From Actinokineospora alba (GTDB lineage: Bacteria > Actinomycetota > Actinomycetes > Mycobacteriales > Pseudonocardiaceae), in contig NZ_SNXU01000001.1 of NCBI RefSeq assembly GCF_004362515.1, positions 3,596,001-3,660,000 of the forward strand: a DNA stretch of 64,000 bases, read 5' to 3'. Position numbers and translations under genes: made by a program. This document shows positions 1-8,041 of the stretch, piece by piece; positions within the stretch are counted from its first letter, which is position 1, and each line of letters starts with the position of its first letter. The notes beneath the pieces are model-generated. The model saw only the letters and a program-made list of their open reading frames with translations. It was not told the DNA's origin and did not search any database.

Positions 1-1
1 G

Positions 2-2167
2 GGTGTTCCCGCCCAGGCGGACGTGGTGGTCGACGCGACCGCCAAGCACGCCGAGGTCACCATGTCCGCGCCGATCAGCGCGGTGACCGCGCTGGTGCGC
101 GATATCCCGGTGGCGGGCCGAAACTGGTCGGCTTACGGGGATCTGCGGGACATCCCGGCGAAGTTCACCGCCGACTGGGCCGACGGGAACTACCGGCTCG
201 ACGCGGTGTCCCCGCTCGGGTCGGCGGCCTTCGCGGTGACCAACCACGGCGGCGCCACCTCCCCGGTCGGACCGCACTTCGCCGGGCACTTCCGGGAGCT
301 GACCCAGGACATGGACGGCAGCGCGCTGATCGCGGGGCTGCGGTCGGTGACCTACACGAAGGACAAGACCGGGTCCAAGGCGACGCTCGACATGGGCGCG
401 ACGAGGATCGCGTTCGACGGCGACGCGGTGTTCGCCGCGAACGGCGCCGACGACACCCGGATCGCCGCGACCGCGCTGCTCGACACCCCGAACACCGTCG
501 AGATCGGCATGACCGCGGGCAAGATCACCTATAAGGCGGACAAGCAGGCGGGGTTCCAGGCCGAGGCCTACCTCGGCAAGGTCGCCGCGCTGGGCGGCCT
601 TGGGGCGCCGCTGTTCGAGAACGGCATCGCCGCCCGGGGCCGGTCCTGCCAGAGCGGCGCGGGCTGCGTGAAGGACGAAAGCCCGTTCTGCACGCTGTTC
701 GCGAACTGCTTCGGCGCGGTGGCCACGGTCAACCTGCCGGGCCTGCCGAAGACGGTCACCGTCGACTTGAAGACCAAGCAGGTCGACCTGACCGAGTACA
801 GCCCCGCCGCTGGGGGGCTGCGGCTCTACGCCTCGCTTGACGGCCTGGTGGACAAGGTCCCGCACGCGGCGGGCCTGGTCACGCTCTCCGGGCTGTCGCC
901 GACGCTGAACCACCTCACGGTCGGCCCGTTCCACCCGGCCGATGCCGACCCGCGCGGCTTCACCTACGCCCACGACGCGCACGGCGCGTCGCTCGGCGGG
1001 GTGGACGTGCGAGTCGAGGCGAAGACGGCCGACTTCGGGACCGTGTACGGCGCGGCGAACCTGTCGAACGTGCCGGGCAAGGTGACCGTCAACGGGCTCT
1101 TCGGCTCGAAGAGCACGGTGCGGGCGGTGGCGTCCGAGGGCATCGGCAGCCTGACCGCGCACGTCACCGCGGCGCTGCAGGGCAATCCGGCATCCGGGCG
1201 GCTCTCGGTCACCGATGTCCCGGCGAAGCTCGACTTCGAGATCACCGGGTTCGGCAAGGGCGCCGTCGGTGCCCCGACGATCACCTACAACGGCAAGACC
1301 GCCGCGGACGCCGCGCAGTCCACACTGGACGGTTCGGCGGAGATCGAGGGTGACCTGATCAAGGCGTTCCCGATCGGCGGGGTGAACATCCCGTTGGCGG
1401 GCAACGCCTACGCCGGGTTCACCGATCTCGGCGCGACCACCACGGTGGTGCTCAACGAGGACACGTCGGTCGCGGTCGACTCCACGCCCAAGACCGCCGA
1501 ACTCAAGCTGGGCGCGACCGTGCACACGTCCTACGCGGTGCAGCAGATCGACCTGGAGGTCTTCAACGAGGACACGCCCGTGGGCAACGCCAAGGGAACC
1601 CTCACTGGGCACGCGGGTGTGCCGAAGATCGAGATCGAGGACTTCCAGCTCGTCCTCAGCGGGTTCAAGCGGATCCGCTTCGTGCCCGGCGCGAACCTGA
1701 GCTACCTCACGACGGGCATCGAGGGTGACTTCGAGAAGGTGTACCTCAAGTTCGGCGGCCTGACCATCGAGCCGGACGTCGACCTCAAGTTCCACGTCGA
1801 CATCCCGGGCCCGGACCAGGAGGTGAAGCTCAAGCTGGACAAGAGCAACACCATCAAGGCGATCCGGTTCCACCTCGCCGACCAGGAGCTGCGGCTGTCG
1901 CGCAAGTTCGACTTCAGCCTGGCCTGCCTGGCGGTCAGCACGCTGCCCGGCAAGTTCGCGACCAGCGAGAACGAGATCACCATCGACGGCACGCCGGGGC
2001 AGACGGTCCGGCGGACGCTGAACTACCTCGACCCGGTTCCGTCGCCGCTGGGCATCGACCCGAAGGACATGTCATTCGGCATCGACATGCTGACCGCGTA
2101 TTACACACATCCGTTCAACGAACCGGCCGCTCGAGCTGCGTACGACTGGTCCGCCGGTGGATGCTGA
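2..2167 (+). CDS. Large secreted protein of unknown function, 5' partial
   Basis: The reading frame is open at the left edge. Before the first in-frame GTG (23) it reads G-V-P-A-Q-A-D, which looks like the end of a signal peptide (AQA|D), so the real start is probably outside the window and the visible part is close to the mature protein, more than 710 residues. The sequence is Thr/Val/Gly-rich with alternating hydrophobic residues, as in extended beta-structure. A four-Cys patch (CQSGAGC ... FCTLFANC) lies near residues 217-237. No sortase signal, membrane anchor or catalytic motif is visible at the C-terminus. I do not recognise the family. A small lipoprotein gene follows 4 bases after the stop and may be co-transcribed. 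Confidence 0.75.
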   Translation, partial: GVPAQADVVVDATAKHAEVTMSAPISAVTALVRDIPVAGRNWSAYGDLRDIPAKFTADWADGNYRLDAVSPLGSAAFAVTNHGGATSPVGPHFAGHFRELTQDMDGSALIAGLRSVTYTKDKTGSKATLDMGATRIAFDGDAVFAANGADDTRIAATALLDTPNTVEIGMTAGKITYKADKQAGFQAEAYLGKVAALGGLGAPLFENGIAARGRSCQSGAGCVKDESPFCTLFANCFGAVATVNLPGLPKTVTVDLKTKQVDLTEYSPAAGGLRLYASLDGLVDKVPHAAGLVTLSGLSPTLNHLTVGPFHPADADPRGFTYAHDAHGASLGGVDVRVEAKTADFGTVYGAANLSNVPGKVTVNGLFGSKSTVRAVASEGIGSLTAHVTAALQGNPASGRLSVTDVPAKLDFEITGFGKGAVGAPTITYNGKTAADAAQSTLDGSAEIEGDLIKAFPIGGVNIPLAGNAYAGFTDLGATTTVVLNEDTSVAVDSTPKTAELKLGATVHTSYAVQQIDLEVFNEDTPVGNAKGTLTGHAGVPKIEIEDFQLVLSGFKRIRFVPGANLSYLTTGIEGDFEKVYLKFGGLTIEPDVDLKFHVDIPGPDQEVKLKLDKSNTIKAIRFHLADQELRLSRKFDFSLACLAVSTLPGKFATSENEITIDGTPGQTVRRTLNYLDPVPSPLGIDPKDMSFGIDMLTAYYTHPFNEPAARAAYDWSAGGC

Positions 2168-2171
2168 TCAC

Positions 2172-2630
2172 ATGACATCGAGCAAGCGTGACCGCCGGGG
2201 GCCCCGCGCCGCGGGGCTCCTGGCGGTGCTGGTCGCCGCGGCCGCACTGGCCGCGTGCGGCACCGAGCCGGGATCGGGATCGTGCACGGAGACCGCCATC
2301 GCCGTGGAAGGCGTGCGGGTGACCGATCCGGTCGCCCCACTGACCTTGGCGGCGACGATGACCGCGGGCGGCAAACCTGTCGAAGGGGCCGAGCTGGCCT
2401 ACTTCGTCGCTGTCGGCAAGACCGGCGAGAAAGCCGTCGGGCGGCGAGTGGGCGCGGTGAGGACCGGCGTCGACGGCGTGGCGAAGTTCGTCCGCAGAGC
2501 AGGCGTCGACGGCCTGGCGTTCAGCGACGAACGCGTCGACGGGTACTCGGTGGAATTCAACCCGATCAACAAGATCGGCGGCGTCCAGTACTGCCGTGCC
2601 CGCGCCGACGCGCCACTCACGGTCGGCTGA
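2172..2630 (+). CDS. Small lipoprotein, function unknown
   Basis: Encodes about 152 residues. A short basic N-terminus (TSSKRDRRGPR) is followed by a hydrophobic stretch and a clear lipobox (LAAC followed by GTEPG), so it should be lipidated and held at the outer face of the membrane. The remainder resembles one Ig-like/carrier fold with the pattern VAPLTLAATMTAGGKPVEGAELAYF, typical of bacterial Ig-like or surface-protein modules, and has one late Cys. I chose ATG 2172 over GTG 2157 because the signal peptide then has a normal length. It sits 4 bases behind the large secreted protein, suggesting one transcription unit. Function not recognised. Confidence 0.7.
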   Translation: MTSSKRDRRGPRAAGLLAVLVAAAALAACGTEPGSGSCTETAIAVEGVRVTDPVAPLTLAATMTAGGKPVEGAELAYFVAVGKTGEKAVGRRVGAVRTGVDGVAKFVRRAGVDGLAFSDERVDGYSVEFNPINKIGGVQYCRARADAPLTVG

Positions 2631-2639
2631 CGACCCGGT

Positions 2640-3164
2640 TCAGCTCAGGTCGCGGTGGAGCCGCAGTTCGTGCAGCTCGACGCCGCCGGGGCCGCGGTCG
2701 AGCTGGGACCGTCCGGTGTCGGTCCAGCCGAGGCGGTGGTAGAAGCGCAGGGCGCGTTCGTTCGTGTCCAGAACCCACAAGCCCGCGTGGGTGAAGCCGC
2801 AGGACCGGAGCCGGTCGAGGGCGGCGGCGTGGAGCTGGGCGCCGATGCCGCGATGCCAGACGTCGGGGGCCAGGTAGAGCGAGTAGAGGTCGCCGAGCGT
2901 TGGATCGGCTCGGTCGGCGGGCACGAGCGGTGGACCGGTGGCGGCGAAGCCGACGATGGCGCCCGCGATCGTCGCCACGACGGCGCGGTTGTTCGGCGGT
3001 CCGGTGGTGAGGGCATCCGACAAGAACTGTTCGCGATCGGTGACGGACAGGCCCGCCAGGACTTCGTCGGGGAGCAGTCCGCGGTAGGCGGCGCGCCAGG
3101 ACCGCACCAGCAGGTCGGCGACGTCATGGGCGTCGACCGGGGTCGCGTCTCGGAGCTCGACCAT
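2640..3164 (-). CDS. GNAT family N-acetyltransferase
   Basis: 174 residues, a normal length for a single GNAT domain, which transfers an acetyl group from acetyl-CoA to an amine of a small molecule or protein. The N-terminal strand and helix (VELRDATPVDAHDVADLL) and the acetyl-CoA loop region (LAPDVWHRGIGAQLHAAA, a Q/RxxGxG/A variant, around residues 118-135) are visible, followed by the ALRFYHRLGWTDTG segment near residues 148-161 that closes the fold. The substrate cannot be told. It converges with the preceding lipoprotein gene with only 9 bases between stops. Start is ATG at 3164. Confidence 0.85.
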   Translation of the reverse strand: MVELRDATPVDAHDVADLLVRSWRAAYRGLLPDEVLAGLSVTDREQFLSDALTTGPPNNRAVVATIAGAIVGFAATGPPLVPADRADPTLGDLYSLYLAPDVWHRGIGAQLHAAALDRLRSCGFTHAGLWVLDTNERALRFYHRLGWTDTGRSQLDRGPGGVELHELRLHRDLS

Positions 3165-3223
3165 GGTGCTGATGCTTCCATGGCGGGAGCCGCCCCGAAA
3201 TTCGTCCGGACGGAGGACGGGAA

Positions 3224-3249
3224 CCGCCCCGCGAGGGGGGACGGGGCGG
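3224..3249. terminator. GC-rich hairpin, possible terminator
   Basis: CCGCCCCG at 3224-3231 is exactly complementary to CGGGGCGG at 3242-3249 across a 10-base purine-rich loop. It lies in the 225-base gap between the start of the GNAT gene and the end of the anti-sigma gene, so it could end the anti-sigma transcript. There is no clear T-run. Confidence 0.35.
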
Positions 3250-3389
3250 GTCGCCGTGACCGACGCGGGATTCGCCGCGACAGGTCAATTGGATCAGTTG
3301 CTCCGCCCGCGGCGGAACCCCACGTTCAACGGGTGTCGCCCGTCGACTGGCGGGATCCGCCCCACCGATCGGCGGTCGTCGGAGCGCGT

Positions 3390-4124
3390 TTACCCACGAA
3401 GGCTGAGGAGCGCGACAGCGCTGGTGGTCGGCTGGGGTGAGCCGCCGAGCGGCTCGACCGTGATGCCGAGCTGAGTCGCCCCGGCGGCGTGCTCCGCCCG
3501 CAGCGGACCGGGATCGGTGAGCACGCCCAGGGAGCGCGGACCGGTCGGGCCGATCAGCCAGGCTTGGTAGACCCGGTCAGCCGGGAGAACGGGCAGATTT
3601 CGGGCGAGCAGCACGACTTCGCCGAGCCCGCGGGAGGCCGCGACCGTGGCGCCTTGGCCACTGCTGAACGTCACGTCGGCCGCGCCGAGGACCCGGGTCA
3701 CGCCCGCCAAGTGCCCTCGCGCCACCTGCCTCTCCTGGTTCGCGAGGTCGAGGTCGCGGTCGAGGTTGACGGCGTGCGCGCCCGACAGGAGCGCGGCGGC
3801 GACGCTCGCGGCCACCGCGATCAGGGGCCACGGCCGCCGGTCTTTGACGGCGGCCCTCGTCGGCCGCGGGGCGGCGGCGGGTGGCGGCGGGAGTTGCCGG
3901 GTGTGGTGGACCTCCGCCAACAAGCGCTCTCGGAGGCCAGGTGGTGGTTGCGCCGCGACCGCGAGCCGGGTGGCGGCGGTCCGCAGTTCCACGACCTCCT
4001 CGGCGCACGCGTCGCACTCGGCGAGGTGCCGTTCGAAGTCGGCTCGCTCCGGCTCGGAGAGCGCGTCGAGGGCGTAGGCACCGGTCAGGGTGTGCAGGTC
4101 CGGTCGCCGGGTCTTTCGCGGCAT
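3390..4124 (-). CDS. RskA-type anti-sigma factor (zinc-finger anti-sigma)
   Basis: 244 residues. The N-terminal cytoplasmic ZAS domain carries H33-x3-C37-x2-C40 (HLAECDAC), the zinc-binding signature of anti-sigma factors that hold ECF sigma factors. One membrane segment spans about residues 99-116, followed by an extracytoplasmic RskA domain with the typical YQAWLIGPTGPRSLGVL and GATQLGITVEPLGGSPQPTT stretches. Proteins of this type release their sigma factor after regulated proteolysis of the membrane segment. The ATG at 4124 has a good ribosome site (GGAAGGGA). No sigma factor gene is next to it, which is unusual because sigK-like genes normally adjoin rskA. It is divergent from the membrane protein/cupredoxin set, which may be its regulon. 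Confidence 0.88.
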   Translation of the reverse strand: MPRKTRRPDLHTLTGAYALDALSEPERADFERHLAECDACAEEVVELRTAATRLAVAAQPPPGLRERLLAEVHHTRQLPPPPAAAPRPTRAAVKDRRPWPLIAVAASVAAALLSGAHAVNLDRDLDLANQERQVARGHLAGVTRVLGAADVTFSSGQGATVAASRGLGEVVLLARNLPVLPADRVYQAWLIGPTGPRSLGVLTDPGPLRAEHAAGATQLGITVEPLGGSPQPTTSAVALLSLRG

Positions 4125-4265
4125 GTGCGTCCCTTCCGCTGCGTGTCCCGGTGGGTATTCGAAGCACACGCCTGGTCGGACGCCTCCAATCCGCGATCGC
4201 CGCTGAGTCGAATCACCACTGCGGGGCGTCGCGCCCCACTCGAGTCGAGCGGTCGGAGCGGCACC

Positions 4266-4820
4266 ATGACCAGCACCGAAACCACACCGCGGTCCCGTGT
4301 TCCGCCGGCCGCGATGCTGCTCGCCGGGTCCGGGGTGGCCATCACGCTCGGCGTCGTCGGATCCGTGGGGGACACCCCGCGGGAGTTGCCGGTGGCCTGG
4401 TTCTCCAGCGCGCAGTCGCTCAAGGCGTGGTCGGCGAGCGCCATCCTCATCCTGGTGCTCGCCCAACTGGCGACCGCGCTGTGGATGTACGGCAGGCTCC
4501 CGGGCGCGCGGCAGGCGCCTGCCTGGGTCGCCCCGGTGCACCGGGCCACCGGGAGGGTGGCGTTCCTGCTGAGCCTGCCGGTGGCGTTCTACTGCCTTTA
4601 CGGGTTCGGCTTCGACACCTCCACACCGCGGACGCTGGCGCATTCGCTGGCGGGCTGCCTGTTCTACGGCGCGTTCACCGCCAAGATGATCGGCATCCGC
4701 TCGCGCAGGCTTCCCGGGTGGGGCATCGCGATCCTCGGTGGCACCGTGTTCACCCTCTTCGTCGTGCTGTGGGCGCTGAGCGCGCTGTGGTGGTTCGACG
4801 CCGCGGGACTGAATTGGTGA
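4266..4820 (+). CDS. Four-helix membrane protein, DUF6529-like
   Basis: 184 residues with four or five hydrophobic segments: AAMLLAGSGVAITLGVVGSV, ASAILILVLAQLATALWMYG, VAFLLSLPVAFYCLYGFGF, and a final pair reaching VVLWALSALWW. Conserved-looking His residues (VHRATG, LAHSLAG) face each other in helices 3 and 4, as in small cytochrome b561-like proteins, so haem binding is possible but not shown. The family assignment (DUF6529) is from memory. GGAG lies a few bases before ATG 4266. It is the first gene of a run with a cupredoxin and a lipoprotein, suggesting a membrane redox or metal module. Confidence 0.75.
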   Translation: MTSTETTPRSRVPPAAMLLAGSGVAITLGVVGSVGDTPRELPVAWFSSAQSLKAWSASAILILVLAQLATALWMYGRLPGARQAPAWVAPVHRATGRVAFLLSLPVAFYCLYGFGFDTSTPRTLAHSLAGCLFYGAFTAKMIGIRSRRLPGWGIAILGGTVFTLFVVLWALSALWWFDAAGLNW

Positions 4821-4908
4821 CCCACCGTCCAATCCGCACCGACGGCCGCTCCGAATCCAAGACAGGAAACCGATTCCGCCCAGCGCTCTCACCGAAACGG
4901 AGGTTCCG

Positions 4909-5334
4909 ATGCCAAGGTTCCGACAGGCTTTGCTGATCGTCCTGTTCGGCGGCGCCGTGACCGCCTGCGGAACGTCCGGGCAGGCGGGCCCGATCTCGGT
5001 CCCCAGCTCGGGCCACGGCAGCCACGGTGCCGTGTCCGCCGATTCGGCGACGGTGACGACGAAGCTGCTCGACTTCGCACCGGAGGACCTCACTGTCAAG
5101 AAGGGCACGACGGTCGTCTGGAAGGTCGACGGCGGTATCGGCCACACGGTGACGACCGGAACCTTCACCCTCGGCGGCGATGGTCTGCGCAATGCCGAAC
5201 AGCCTGACGGGAAGGTGGACCTGCCGCTGACCAAGGACCGCGAGGTGTCCTTCACCTTCACCGAACCCGGTTCGTACACGTACTACTGCTCCATCCACAA
5301 AGGAATGAACGGCAAGGTCGAAGTCACCGGCTGA
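4909..5334 (+). CDS. Cupredoxin (plastocyanin-like) lipoprotein
   Basis: 141 residues. A lipobox (VTAC, Cys20) follows a short hydrophobic signal. The mature part is a blue-copper fold: His79 in GGIGHTV, then Cys127, His130 and Met133 in YYCSIHKGM give the four ligands of a type-1 copper site (H...C-x2-H-x2-M). Such proteins carry electrons outside the membrane. A His/Gly-rich linker (SGHGSHG) precedes the domain. GGAGG lies 5 bases before ATG. The preceding membrane protein is a plausible redox partner, and the next lipoprotein follows after 58 bases. Confidence 0.88.
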   Translation: MPRFRQALLIVLFGGAVTACGTSGQAGPISVPSSGHGSHGAVSADSATVTTKLLDFAPEDLTVKKGTTVVWKVDGGIGHTVTTGTFTLGGDGLRNAEQPDGKVDLPLTKDREVSFTFTEPGSYTYYCSIHKGMNGKVEVTG

Positions 5335-5392
5335 CGTTCCGCTCATCGCGCCGCGAGTCCGCGGCCCGAAATCCCGCCCGGAAAGGAAAACC

Positions 5393-6643
5393 ATGTCTGT
5401 CCGCGCACTCTCCGTACTGAGCATGGTCGCCGCAGCCGCGCTGACCGTGACCGCGTGTTCCGCCAACGAGCAGGCGGCGCCCCCGCCCGCCGCGACCAGC
5501 GCCCCGGCGTCGTCGGCTCCGGCGGCGGGTGTCACCGGCAAGGCCGCTGTGGACACTCCCGCGTCCAAGCTGCGCGCCGATCTCACCCAGCTGCTGACCG
5601 AGCACGTCTACACCGCGGCCATCGCACTGAAGACCGCGGTCGACGCCGGCGGCAAGATGGACGACCCCGGGGTGAAGGCCGCCGTGGCCAACCTCGACGC
5701 CAACTCCGTCGCCCTGTCCAAGGCGATCGGCGGCGCGTACCCGGCGGCCGAGGCGCCGTTCCTGGAGTCGTGGCGTCAGCACATCGGCTTCTTCGTCGAC
5801 TACACCTTGGGCAAGGCCACGAAGGACCAGGCCAAGGTGGACAAGGCGAAGGCCGACCTGGACGGTTACCGGACGTCGTTCGGCCAGCTGATCAACTCGG
5901 TGGTTCCCGAGCTCCCGGCCGCCGCGGTCGCCGAGGAACTCAAGCCCCACACGGCAAGCGTGTTCGCGACGATTGATTCGCTTGTCGCCGGTGACGGGCA
6001 GGTCTTCGCCAAGCTCACCGAGGCGGCGGGCCACATGCCGATGACCGCGGCGACCCTCGCGGGCGGCATCGCCAAGAACAAGGGCCTCGAAGGCGACGTC
6101 AACTCTCCCGCGGCGGGCCTGCGCGCAGGCCTCACCCATCTGCTGACCTCGCACGTCGACCTGGCCGGGATCGCCCTGGCCCAGGCCGTCGCCAAGGGCG
6201 GCGACCTCAATGAGCCCAGCGTCAAGGCCGCGGTCGCGGCGGTCGACAGCAACTCCGTCGCCCTGTCCAAGGCCGTCGGTTCGGCCTACCCGGCGGCGGA
6301 GGCGCCGTTCCTGGAGTCGTGGCGTCAGCACATCGGCTTCTTCGTCGACTACACCTTGGGCAAGGCCACGAAGGACCAGGCCAAGATGGACAAGGCGAAG
6401 GCCGACCTGGACGGTTACCGGACGTCGTTCGGCCAGCTGATCAACTCGGTGGTTCCCGAGCTCCCGGCCGCCGCGGTCGCCGAGGAACTCAAGCCCCACA
6501 CGGCAAGCGTGTTCGCGACGATCGACTCGCTTGTCGCCGGTGACGGGCAGGTCTTCACCAAGCTCGCTGAAGCCGCCCACCACATGCCGATGACGGCGGC
6601 GACCCTCGCCGGTGGCATCGCGGAGAACAAGAAGCTCGCCTGA
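5393..6643 (+). CDS. Lipoprotein with two His-rich helical repeats
   Basis: 416 residues. Lipobox TVTAC near residue 22, then a Pro/Ala/Ser linker and two tandem repeats of 183 residues, each predicted mostly helical. Every repeat keeps the same His positions: LLTxHV, WRQHIGFFVDYT, LKPHTASVF and a final H-M-P-M, plus DANSVALSKA. Four repeated His per unit suggest a metal- or haem-binding helical bundle, but I do not recognise a named family. The second half of each repeat is almost identical at DNA level while the first half has diverged. GAAAGGAAAA precedes ATG 5393, and a strong terminator follows. It is the last gene of the cupredoxin group. Confidence 0.75.
   Translation: MSVRALSVLSMVAAAALTVTACSANEQAAPPPAATSAPASSAPAAGVTGKAAVDTPASKLRADLTQLLTEHVYTAAIALKTAVDAGGKMDDPGVKAAVANLDANSVALSKAIGGAYPAAEAPFLESWRQHIGFFVDYTLGKATKDQAKVDKAKADLDGYRTSFGQLINSVVPELPAAAVAEELKPHTASVFATIDSLVAGDGQVFAKLTEAAGHMPMTAATLAGGIAKNKGLEGDVNSPAAGLRAGLTHLLTSHVDLAGIALAQAVAKGGDLNEPSVKAAVAAVDSNSVALSKAVGSAYPAAEAPFLESWRQHIGFFVDYTLGKATKDQAKMDKAKADLDGYRTSFGQLINSVVPELPAAAVAEELKPHTASVFATIDSLVAGDGQVFTKLAEAAHHMPMTAATLAGGIAENKKLA
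5702..6007 (+). repeat. Intragenic direct repeat, copy 1
   Basis: A stretch of about 306 bases nearly identical to 6251-6556 (offset exactly 549 bases, 183 codons). In the core from about 5761 only a few substitutions are seen, one changing Val to Met (GTG/ATG after CAGGCCAAG). Confidence 0.9.
6251..6556 (+). repeat. Intragenic direct repeat, copy 2
   Basis: Second copy of 5702-6007 within the same lipoprotein gene. Codon 3 changes are almost absent in the core, indicating recent duplication or gene conversion, whereas the flanking parts of the repeat unit have diverged. Confidence 0.9.
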
Positions 6644-6657
6644 GTTCCGGCGTCAGC

Positions 6658-6696
6658 CGCCTCGGCCGGGAGCCCATCGGGTTCCCGGCCGAGGCG
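6658..6696 (+). terminator. Intrinsic terminator-like hairpin after the lipoprotein
   Basis: CGCCTCGGCCGGGA (6658-6671) pairs perfectly with TCCCGGCCGAGGCG (6683-6696) over an 11-base loop, 15 bases after the lipoprotein stop codon. Confidence 0.75.
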
Positions 6697-6811
6697 CGTC
6701 GACGCGCGTGGCGCCGTGGCGTCGTGGAGGACTCCGCCGCGCTCGGCCATAATCCGACACGACGGATGTCTCGCCCCGACCGGGCGGATCCGGTGACCGG
6801 GCGAGGTGCGC

Positions 6812-7771
6812 ATGTTCTTGCTGGAACCCGTCGGCTTGGGGCAAGTGGAGAGCGAGGCGTACCTCGCCCTGCTCGAACTGGGTCGCGCCGACAGCGATGA
6901 GGTCGGCGGCCGCATCAGCAGGCCCGCGGCGGAGACAACCGCGTGCTTGCGGCGGCTGGTGGTCGCGGGGCTGGCGTTTCAGATCGGCTTCGAGCCCGCC
7001 CAGTTCACCCCGGTCGCGCCGGAGGTGGCGGTGGCCGCCCTCGTCGACCGCCGCCGAGGCGAGCTGACCCAGCTGCAGGTGCGCATCGAGGAACTGGCGG
7101 CGCGGCGGCGGTCGGTGGGCACCGGGACGCGTAACCCGGTCGAGCTGGTCGAGGGTGAGGGCGCGGTGGTGGCCGTGCTGGCCAAGTTGCAGCTCGAAGC
7201 CACCGACGAGGTGCTGATCATCGACTCCCCGCCCTATCTCGGTGGCCAGGCGGGCCCCAACGTGATCCAACTGGACCGGATGGCCGAAGGAGTCGCCTTT
7301 CGGGTCGTCTACTCCCCGGAGTCGCTTGCCACGCCGACGCAGGTCGAGCAGATGCACGACTGCGTGCGTGGCGGCGAGCAGGCGCGGATCCTGGCGGGCG
7401 CCAAGCCGAAGCTGGTGATAGCCGACCGGCGGGTGGCGGTGCTGCCGGTCTCGTTCGACCCCGCGGACGCGGTGCGCAGGCTGGTGATCCGGTCGGAGTC
7501 CATGCTCGCGGCGCTGTGCTCCCATTTCGAGGCACTGTGGGAAAGCGCCGGGCCGATCTCGCTCGACATCCCGGACGAGGACGGCGTGACGGCGCGGGAC
7601 AAGGAAATGATGGCCTTGCTCGCGGCCGGGATGAAGGACATCGCGATCGCCAGGACGATCGGCGTCACCGACCGCACGGTCGGGCGGCGAGTCACCGAGC
7701 TGATGCGCGTCCTTGGCGCGGAGACGCGGTTCCAGGCCGGTGTGCTCGCCGCCCGTCGTGGCTGGCTGTGA
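6812..7771 (+). CDS. TrmB/LuxR-type transcriptional regulator
   Basis: 319 residues. The N-terminus is a TrmB-like winged helix (VESEAYLALLELGRADSDEVGGRISRPA, about residues 10-40), followed by a coiled linker (RRGELTQLQVRIEELAARRRS) and a PLD-like effector region. The C-terminus is a LuxR/NarL helix-turn-helix (VTARDKEMMALLAAGMKD ... GVTDRTVGRRVTELM, about residues 255-300). This combination is common in actinobacteria for one-component regulators whose ligand is unknown. ATG 6812 has GAGG five bases upstream; GTG 6806 is an alternative. A copy of the 105-bp repeat follows the stop after five bases, and the next gene on the same strand is the fucosidase. Confidence 0.85.
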   Translation: MFLLEPVGLGQVESEAYLALLELGRADSDEVGGRISRPAAETTACLRRLVVAGLAFQIGFEPAQFTPVAPEVAVAALVDRRRGELTQLQVRIEELAARRRSVGTGTRNPVELVEGEGAVVAVLAKLQLEATDEVLIIDSPPYLGGQAGPNVIQLDRMAEGVAFRVVYSPESLATPTQVEQMHDCVRGGEQARILAGAKPKLVIADRRVAVLPVSFDPADAVRRLVIRSESMLAALCSHFEALWESAGPISLDIPDEDGVTARDKEMMALLAAGMKDIAIARTIGVTDRTVGRRVTELMRVLGAETRFQAGVLAARRGWL

Positions 7772-7776
7772 GGCGA

Positions 7777-7882
7777 CTAGTCCGCCTCCCCGAAATTCTG
7801 GGGTTTTGGTCACCTTCAGGTGACGGGTGCGGCTAGGCGCGAGCCGTGGTCGAGCGCCGTCACGGTCCCCTTAGGCGGCGGT
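7777..7882 (-). repeat. 105-bp conserved intergenic element, copy A
   Basis: On the minus strand this reads ACCGCCGCCTAAGGGGACCG ... GACCACGGCT ... GGTGACCAAAAC ... CGGGGAGGCGGACTAG. The same order of blocks is found at 25875-25982 and 26946-27048. This copy contains a perfect hairpin GGTCACC/GGTGACC (7808-7823). It fills the space between the regulator stop and the fucosidase leader and reads (in its reverse sense) toward the fucosidase start, about 160 bases away. Confidence 0.8.
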
Positions 7883-8041
7883 CGGTTGCAGCTCGTTTGT
7901 GTTCAGCCATTCCTCGTCGGTCCCGGAGTGTTGCCAAAAGGTCAGATGTATTCCACACTGTTGCCCCACAGGTTGGCAGTGACCTGCACCACGCCTCCCC
8001 GCTGATCGGATGTTTCTCTCCGATCTGATGAAAGGACCCCT

